From: Actinomycetota bacterium
GTDB taxonomy: Bacteria > Actinomycetota > CADDZG01 > WHSQ01
Assembly: GCA_019348445.1 (NCBI GenBank)
Contig: JAHWJK010000006.1
Span: 17,080 to 27,659, forward strand
DNA length: 10,580 nucleotides
Direction: 5' to 3'
The notes below the pieces were generated by a model. It was not told the DNA's origin. It worked only from the letters and a program-made list of their open reading frames with translations, and ran no database searches. Within the stretch, counting starts at the first letter, position 1. Every line of letters begins with the position of its first letter. A program made the position numbers and the translations under genes. Positions 6,861-10,580 of the stretch are shown in pieces.

Positions 6861-8060
6861 GTGGTCGTGTGCGTGGTGGCGCTCGCGGCTGGGTATGCGC
6901 TGAAGGCGCAGTGTCTCGCCGCTGAGCCGTGGGCGGGCCAACAGTACGAACGTCTCTGCTACAACGACATCCAACCTCTCTACGAGTCACGCGCGATCGC
7001 GACCCACACGTTCCCGTACATCTATGCGTATCTCGGCGAAGACGGTCTCAAAGGCGGCGGGATCGAGTACCCGGTTCTGACCGGGCTGTTCATGTGGGCG
7101 ATGGGGTTCCTTGCCGACGACCCGAACGGATACCTACAAGCAACCGCGGTGGTGCTCGCCGCGGTCGCGCTTTTTGTCGCGTGGTTGCTGTACCGGATGA
7201 GTGGTGCGCGGGCTTTCTATTGGGCCGCCGCGCCCACGCTCGCGTTGTACGCGTTCCACAACTGGGACGTCCTCGTGGTCGCGGCTGCGGTGGGTGCTCT
7301 CTATATGTGGTGGACCGGGCGCTATACGGGGGCCGCGATCCTCATCGGTATCGGCGGGGCCCTGAAGCTCTACCCGTTGCTGTTCATGGTGCCGTTGTTC
7401 CTCGATGCGTGGGCACGAGGGGATAGACGGCGCGCGCGGAGGTCGGTCGCGTGGGGTTTAGGGACGTTGCTCGTAGTGAATCTTCCGATCATGTACGCCA
7501 ACCCGCCGAGTTGGTGGCTCACGTACCGGTTCCATCGTCTGCGGGGTCCGAACGTCGACTCGTTGTGGTACCAGGCGTTCCCCGACCTGCAACCATCGAC
7601 GATCAATCTGCTCAGCGCCGTACTGACCGTCGCGACGATCGGCGCGGTGTCGTGGTGGTGTGTTACGCGCTACCGCCGCGACGGGGTTTTTCCGTTCGTG
7701 CAAGCGAGCGCGGCGGTAACCGCGGCGTTCCTCGTGTGGAGCAAGGTCCAGTCACCGCAGTACATGCTATGGCTGCTCCCGTTCTTCGCGTTGTTGAGAG
7801 TTAGACCGCTGTGGTGGGTCGCGTTCACCGTGCTCGACGTCATCGCGTACGCCGGTGTATTCCGCTACTTCCATGGAGTCTCGACCGGATCGCAATACGA
7901 CGTTGCCGCCTACGCGATGGTCTTCTCGGTCCTGGCTCGCGCCGCGCTGTGGAGCGCCCTCGTCGTCGTGTTCGCGCGTGCCGAACCCGCTCGTCCACCG
8001 GAACGCGTCGCGATGAAACTGTCACACCCCGTCCCTAGATTGACTGCGTCGGAGTCGTGA
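6861..8060 (+). CDS. GT87-like membrane glycosyltransferase (GT-C fold)
   Basis: A 399-residue polytopic membrane protein resembling the GT87 (DUF2029) family and the mycobacterial Rv0051 found after ponA1. Family members are predicted to transfer mannose from polyprenyl-phosphate-mannose to envelope acceptors on the outer side of the membrane. Visible features: CYNDIQPLYESRAI (33-46) in the first outer loop, whose Asp37 is a candidate catalytic acid; IEYPVLTGLF (68-77); HNWDVL (133-138); GGALKLYPLLF (165-175); and KVQSPQYMLWLLPFF (295-309). About nine to ten hydrophobic spans follow. It lies 38 bases after the PBP stop and is probably in its transcript. The start is uncertain: GTG at 6861 is the first usual start codon after the PBP stop, but it leaves a very short first span and no good ribosome-binding site. 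The in-frame stretch just upstream encodes several arginines. The acceptor is unknown. Confidence 0.85.
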   Translation: MVVCVVALAAGYALKAQCLAAEPWAGQQYERLCYNDIQPLYESRAIATHTFPYIYAYLGEDGLKGGGIEYPVLTGLFMWAMGFLADDPNGYLQATAVVLAAVALFVAWLLYRMSGARAFYWAAAPTLALYAFHNWDVLVVAAAVGALYMWWTGRYTGAAILIGIGGALKLYPLLFMVPLFLDAWARGDRRRARRSVAWGLGTLLVVNLPIMYANPPSWWLTYRFHRLRGPNVDSLWYQAFPDLQPSTINLLSAVLTVATIGAVSWWCVTRYRRDGVFPFVQASAAVTAAFLVWSKVQSPQYMLWLLPFFALLRVRPLWWVAFTVLDVIAYAGVFRYFHGVSTGSQYDVAAYAMVFSVLARAALWSALVVVFARAEPARPPERVAMKLSHPVPRLTASES

Positions 8061-8091
8061 TCGCACGCATATCTAGCCAGAAAGGAGGTGC

Positions 8092-8097
8092 TAGCAT
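8092..8097 (+). promoter_or_regulatory. Candidate -10 (TAGCAT) of the rpsF operon
   Basis: The hexamer is identical to the one before the DUF5318 gene. A start about 7 bases downstream would give a leader of roughly 90 bases that opens with the hairpin at 8107-8119. No clear -35 lies 16-18 bases upstream; a TTGACT at 8040-8045 is too far. This is a plausible but weakly supported promoter. Confidence 0.4.
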
Positions 8098-8100
8098 CGA

Positions 8101-8180
8101 TTCTCAGGCGGTAACCGCCGCCGTTCCCCTGCCCTCTACGGCGTTTCCGCGCTCGGGAGGGCCTCGCCGACAGGCGTGTC
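8101..8180 (+). ncRNA. Structured 5' leader of rpsF, candidate S6:S18 autoregulatory motif
   Basis: Two hairpins can be drawn. The first is GGCGG-TAA-CCGCC (8107-8111 with 8115-8119). The second pairs GCCCTC (8131-8136) with GAGGGC (8157-8162) and can hold an inner CGG/CCG stem (8139-8141 with 8147-8149). Many bacteria carry a leader before rpsF that binds the S6:S18 complex through a CCG-containing bulge mimicking 16S rRNA, and the operon here encodes both proteins. I cannot align this leader with the known consensus by eye, so the identity is inference from position and fold. Confidence 0.4.
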
Positions 8181-8196
8181 CGGAGGAGGAGGTTCT

Positions 8197-8508
8197 ATGC
8201 GTGATTACGAGGCACTGGTGATCGTGGATGCGCGCCTAGAAGAAGGCGACATCCAGAAAGCGATCGACCGGTTCGTGACCTCGATAGGAGACGCCGGAGG
8301 CCAGGTCGGCACCGTCGACCGGTGGGGCAACCGCCGTTTCGCCTACGAGATCGACCACCAGAACGAGGGCTACTACTTCGTCGCTCCTTTCCGCGCCCCT
8401 GAGGAAGCGATAGAGCCGCTGAAAAGATCGATCCAGATCTCCGACGAGCTCATCCGAGGAAAGATCGTTCGGCTCCCGGAGCCGACGGCGCAGAAAGGTA
8501 AGGGGTAG
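8197..8508 (+). CDS. rpsF: 30S ribosomal protein S6
   Basis: A 103-residue protein with the S6 pattern throughout: MRDYEALVIVD at the N-terminus, WGNRRFAYEI (44-53) and EGYYFVAPF (58-66), followed by an R/K-containing C-terminal helix. S6 binds the central domain of 16S rRNA as a heterodimer with S18, encoded two genes downstream. The ATG at 8197 is chosen over an in-frame GTG at 8176 because a strong GGAGGAGG lies 4 bases before it and because S6 normally begins M-R-x-Y-E. The ssb start follows its stop after 2 bases. Confidence 0.97.
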   Translation: MRDYEALVIVDARLEEGDIQKAIDRFVTSIGDAGGQVGTVDRWGNRRFAYEIDHQNEGYYFVAPFRAPEEAIEPLKRSIQISDELIRGKIVRLPEPTAQKGKG

Positions 8509-8510
8509 AG

Positions 8511-8972
8511 ATGGCAGACAACACCGTCACGCTGGTCGGAAACATCACCGACGATCCGGAGCTCAGGTTCACACCGTCGGGGCGGCCGGTCGCGAACTTC
8601 ACGGTCGCGGTCAACCGGCGCTACAAGAACAACGACGGGCAATGGGAAGACAAGCTGGATGGGTTCTTCCGTTGCAACGTGTGGGCCGACCAGGCCGAGA
8701 ATGCCGCGGAGTCGCTTCAGAAGGGGACGCGCGTCCTCGTCACCGGCAGGTTGCAACAGCGCAGCTGGGAAGACAACGACGGCAACAAGCGCAGCGCGTT
8801 CGAGATCCAGGTCGACGAGGTCGCCCCATCGTTGCGGTGGGCCACGGCCCAGGTTCAGAAGTCGCAGCGTTCCGGCGGCGCAGGCAGTCAGGGTGGCGGC
8901 CAGGACTGGAGCGCTCCGGCTCCCGCACCCGTGCCGAGCGGTCCCGGCGGCATGGACGAAGGGGGCTTCTAG
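8511..8972 (+). CDS. ssb: Single-stranded DNA-binding protein
   Basis: Binds and protects single-stranded DNA in replication and repair, normally as a tetramer. The OB fold covers about residues 1-110, with VTLVGNITDDPELRFTPSG (6-24), VANFTVAVNRR (27-37), FFRCNVWADQAENAAESLQKG (52-72, in part) and VLVTGRLQQRSWED (75-88). A Gly/Ser/Gln/Pro-rich linker (about 115-147) leads to the tip MDEGGF. The tip is less acidic than the usual DDDxPF-type peptide that recruits partner proteins, although the final Phe is kept. At 153 residues it is a typical length for an actinobacterial SSB. A purine-rich AAAGGTAAGGGG before the ATG serves as ribosome-binding site. It sits between rpsF and rpsR, the usual bacterial arrangement. 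Confidence 0.97.
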   Translation: MADNTVTLVGNITDDPELRFTPSGRPVANFTVAVNRRYKNNDGQWEDKLDGFFRCNVWADQAENAAESLQKGTRVLVTGRLQQRSWEDNDGNKRSAFEIQVDEVAPSLRWATAQVQKSQRSGGAGSQGGGQDWSAPAPAPVPSGPGGMDEGGF

Positions 8973-8975
8973 CGC

Positions 8976-9227
8976 GTGGCTCGCGATAGAAGGCCTCCCC
9001 GTAGGGAGAACATCCGCAAAGGCAAGAAGAAGTACTGCCAGTTCTGTGCGGACAAGCAGGATTGGATCGACTACAAGGACATCAACCTCTTGCGCAAGTT
9101 CATGAGCGATCGCGGCAAGATCCGCGCCCGCCGCGTGACGGGCAACTGTTCGCAACACCAGCGGCTCGTTGCCACGGCGGTCAAGAACGCGCGCGAGATG
9201 GCCCTGCTCCCCTACACATCCAGGTAA
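8976..9227 (+). CDS. rpsR: 30S ribosomal protein S18, zinc-binding (C+) form
   Basis: An 83-residue S18: the basic N-terminus is followed by KKKYCQFC (17-24), DYKDINLLRKF (32-42), RGKIRARRVTGNCSQHQR (46-63) and LLPYTSR at the end. Cys21, Cys24, Cys58 and His61 supply a complete zinc site, so this is the C+ form rather than the zinc-independent C- paralogue that some Actinobacteria use under zinc limitation. The start is GTG at 8976, 3 bases after the ssb stop, with the GGGGGCTT before the ssb stop as a possible weak ribosome-binding site; translation is probably coupled to ssb. It partners S6 on the 30S platform. Confidence 0.97.
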   Translation: MARDRRPPRRENIRKGKKKYCQFCADKQDWIDYKDINLLRKFMSDRGKIRARRVTGNCSQHQRLVATAVKNAREMALLPYTSR

Positions 9228-9235
9228 GGAGTGTC

Positions 9236-9697
9236 ATGAAGGTCATCCTTTCCGACGACGTAGAGAAGCTCGGGCATAAGGGCGACGTCGTGACGGTCGC
9301 CGATGGTTACGCGCGTAACTACTTGATTCCGAAGGGCTTCGCGATCCTTGCGAGCAAGGGCGCTCTGAAGCAGGCCGAGCTCATGCAGCGCGCTCGCGCG
9401 GAACGGGCCGAGAAGGAGAAGTCCGAAGCCGCGGCGCGCGTCGCGACGCTGGCGGCTTCTCCGGTTTACATCTCGGCTCGCGCCGGTGAAGAGGGTCGGC
9501 TCTTCGGATCCGTCACGAAGGCCGACATCGCGAGGGCGATCCTGGACCAGCTCGAACAGGACATCGATCGCCACCTCATCCGGCTCGACGAGCCGATCCG
9601 GAGCCTCGGCAAGCACGAGGTTGAGATCCACCTCCACGAGGAGGTCAACGCGATGGTCACGGTCGAAGTCATCGCCCACGAAGAAGAAACCGCCTAG
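9236..9697 (+). CDS. rplI: 50S ribosomal protein L9
   Basis: A 153-residue L9. The N-terminal rRNA-binding domain carries the family signature GHKGDVVTVADGYARNYL (13-30) followed by IPKGFA. A long charged connecting helix (about 40-75, rich in Ala, Glu, Lys and Arg) leads to the C-terminal domain, with GRLFGSVTKADIARAI (87-102) and EVEIHLHEEV (127-136). The ATG at 9236 follows AAGGAG at good spacing. An upstream in-frame extension would overlap rpsR and is rejected. It is the last gene of the ribosomal-protein operon and is followed by a hairpin terminator. Confidence 0.97.
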   Translation: MKVILSDDVEKLGHKGDVVTVADGYARNYLIPKGFAILASKGALKQAELMQRARAERAEKEKSEAAARVATLAASPVYISARAGEEGRLFGSVTKADIARAILDQLEQDIDRHLIRLDEPIRSLGKHEVEIHLHEEVNAMVTVEVIAHEEETA

Positions 9698-9709
9698 CCG
9701 TTTCTGCTA

Positions 9710-9737
9710 ACAAGCCGCCCCCTGCGGGGCGGTTTGT
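9710..9737 (+). terminator. Hairpin terminator after rplI
   Basis: The arms ACAAGCCGCCCC (9710-9721) and GGGGCGGTTTGT (9726-9737) form a 12-pair stem with one G-U pair and a CTGC loop. It begins 12 bases after the rplI stop. There is no long T tract beyond the stem, only the T-rich base of the right arm, which is common in GC-rich Actinobacteria. It should end the rpsF operon and separate dnaB. Confidence 0.85.
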
Positions 9738-9755
9738 GACGCGCAGAACGGTAGG

Positions 9756-9795
9756 TCATCCACAGGTTCTGGGGCGTTAATTCACAGGTTCTGGG
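9756..9795 (+). repeat. Two direct repeats with DnaA-box-like cores
   Basis: The 13-mer CACAGGTTCTGGG occurs twice, at 9761-9773 and 9783-9795, 22 bases apart or about two helical turns. Joined to the preceding bases, the copies give TCATCCACA (9756-9764, one mismatch to the DnaA box TTATCCACA) and TAATTCACA (9778-9786, two mismatches). They lie just upstream of the dnaB promoter candidate, so DnaA or another dimeric regulator could bind here (inference). Confidence 0.45.
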
Positions 9796-9797
9796 CC

Positions 9798-9827
9798 TTG
9801 TTGCCCACGCGCGGCGTCCCATAGCGT
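9798..9827 (+). promoter_or_regulatory. Candidate dnaB promoter
   Basis: TTGTTG (9798-9803) and TAGCGT (9822-9827) are separated by 18 bases and resemble -35 and -10 elements. Because the rplI terminator lies upstream, dnaB needs its own promoter. The predicted transcript would have a leader of about 80 bases containing the inverted repeat at 9862-9881. Confidence 0.45.
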
Positions 9828-9861
9828 GACGCCCGGTCCACTTCCCCCAGCATCCGGGTTT

Positions 9862-9881
9862 CTGTCACACCCGGGTGACAG
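9862..9881. repeat. Inverted repeat in the dnaB leader
   Basis: The arms CTGTCAC (9862-9868) and GTGACAG (9875-9881) are perfect, with a 6-base spacer. A shifted palindrome CACCCGGGTG (9868-9877) overlaps it. A competing stem pairs CCGGGT (9854-9859) with ACCCGG (9869-9874). It could be an operator or an RNA hairpin ahead of the dnaB start. I do not recognise a known binding site. Confidence 0.45.
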
Positions 9882-9915
9882 CATCTAAAGCACCACCCGA
9901 CCTACAGGGGGATCA

Positions 9916-10580
9916 GTGGCTCAACGAGCGAACGTCGAACCGATCCGGCCCAACCGGATCCCGCCCCACAACATGGACGCCGAGCAATCGGTGTTGGGGG
10001 CCATGCTCGAGTCCAAAGAGGCGATCGCCAACGTCATCGAGATCATCAAAGGTGACGACTTTTACAAGCCGGCACACACCGAGATCTACGAAGCGATCAT
10101 GTCGCTGTACGCGCAAGGGGAACCCGCCGATGCCATCACGATCGCGGACGAGCTTGCCCGCCGCGGCACGCTCGACAACATCGGCGGCAAGCCCTACATC
10201 CATGGACTCCTAGAGGCGTATCCCACCGCGTCGTCCGCCGCGCATTACGCGCGCATCGTCGAGGAGCACGCGCTGCTGCGCGCGCTGATCCAAGCCGGTG
10301 GGTCGGTTCAGGAGATCGGTTTCTCGATGCCCGAAGACGTTTCCGAGGCGATCGACGAAGCCGAAGAGATCATCTACAACGTCGGCGACAAGCGCCTGAA
10401 GGACGATTACCACCCGATCCGCGAGCTCCTCGTGAAAGCGATGGAAGACGTGGAGACCCTCTACGAGCGCGGCGAGCACCTCACGGGACTGGCATCGGGG
10501 TTCCCGGACCTCGACGAGATGACTTCTGGTTTTCAACCATCGAACCTCGTCATCATCGCTGCGAGACCTTCGATGGGGAA
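9916..10580 (+). CDS. dnaB: Replicative DNA helicase DnaB (5' part, cut by window edge)
   Basis: Unwinds DNA at the replication fork as a hexamer. The visible 221 codons cover the N-terminal collar domain (about 16-120), starting with PPHNMDAEQSVLGAML (16-31) and including DDFYKPAHTEIYEAI (47-61) and the ADAITIADEL segment (71-80). Then come the linker helix region (about 140-185) and the beginning of the RecA-like motor, with SGFPDLDEMTSGFQPSNL (194-211) and AARPSMG (215-221), the first residues of Walker A, where the window stops. GTG at 9916 is preferred because AGGGGG lies 4 bases upstream; the ATG at 9973 would trim only 19 residues. No intein can be judged yet, but the Walker A lysine region, a common DnaB intein site, lies exactly at the edge. 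Confidence 0.97.
   Translation, partial: MAQRANVEPIRPNRIPPHNMDAEQSVLGAMLESKEAIANVIEIIKGDDFYKPAHTEIYEAIMSLYAQGEPADAITIADELARRGTLDNIGGKPYIHGLLEAYPTASSAAHYARIVEEHALLRALIQAGGSVQEIGFSMPEDVSEAIDEAEEIIYNVGDKRLKDDYHPIRELLVKAMEDVETLYERGEHLTGLASGFPDLDEMTSGFQPSNLVIIAARPSMG

Noticed and set aside
5479..6990. Open frame of 503 codons on the minus strand opposite the PBP gene
   Set aside because: The product is Arg-rich with no recognisable motif, and the plus strand holds all PBP catalytic motifs in frame. It is a GC-driven shadow.
8040..8075. TTGACT at 8040 with CATATCTA at 8068-8075 as an rpsF promoter
   Set aside because: The spacing of more than 20 bases is too long for a standard sigma-70-type promoter.
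8176..8196. Earlier in-frame GTG start for rpsF, adding seven residues
   Set aside because: The added codons translate the Shine-Dalgarno sequence itself; S6 proteins start at the M-R-x-Y-E position.
8096..8221. Possible 41-codon gene starting with ATC after the orphan Shine-Dalgarno sequence
   Set aside because: ATC starts are very rare, and the Pro/Arg/Ala-rich product has no visible similarity. It is kept only as part of a finding, not as a gene.
9062..9235. Upstream in-frame extension of rplI
   Set aside because: It overlaps rpsR in another frame, and the L9 family begins with MKVIL at 9236 after a good ribosome-binding site.

Overview
The window looks like part of an actinobacterial (Actinomycetota) chromosome. 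It is GC-rich, uses GTG and TTG starts as well as ATG, and carries a gene order that I recall from Mycobacterium and many other Actinobacteria (the Rv0046c-Rv0058 block of M. tuberculosis): ino1, a PadR-family regulator, a DUF5318 protein, a class A penicillin-binding protein, a GT87-type membrane protein, rpsF, ssb, rpsR, rplI and dnaB. The genus cannot be fixed from the sequence. The PBP tail and the extra membrane genes suggest a lineage outside the mycobacteria. No mobile element, CRISPR array, tRNA or rRNA is visible.

Left part (1-1820): a leftward pair. A PadR regulator (1091-1726) is followed 14 bases later by inositol-3-phosphate synthase (1-1076), whose C-terminal tip is cut by the window edge. 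Their upstream region holds a perfect nested palindrome (1778-1820), a strong candidate operator for the regulator.

Middle (1884-8060): a rightward run concerned with the cell envelope. A DUF5318 zinc-ribbon-like protein starts at an apparently leaderless promoter. It overlaps a 218-residue membrane protein, which directly abuts a 475-residue polytopic membrane protein; I cannot name either. After a 68-base gap and a second leaderless-type promoter come a bifunctional penicillin-binding protein (GT51 plus transpeptidase) and a GT87-like polyprenyl-phosphate-sugar mannosyltransferase.

Right part (8061-10580): the rpsF-ssb-rpsR-rplI operon, with a structured leader before rpsF and a strong hairpin terminator after rplI. 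Then comes a 218-base intergenic region with DnaA-box-like repeats, a promoter candidate and an inverted repeat. It ends with the first 221 codons of the replicative helicase gene dnaB, cut at the Walker A motif.

Most of the window is ordinary conserved chromosome. The points most worth a second look are the nested operator, the two unrecognised membrane genes inserted in a conserved block, an EF-hand-like acidic loop inside the PBP transpeptidase domain, and the leader of the rpsF operon with an orphan, near-perfect Shine-Dalgarno sequence.
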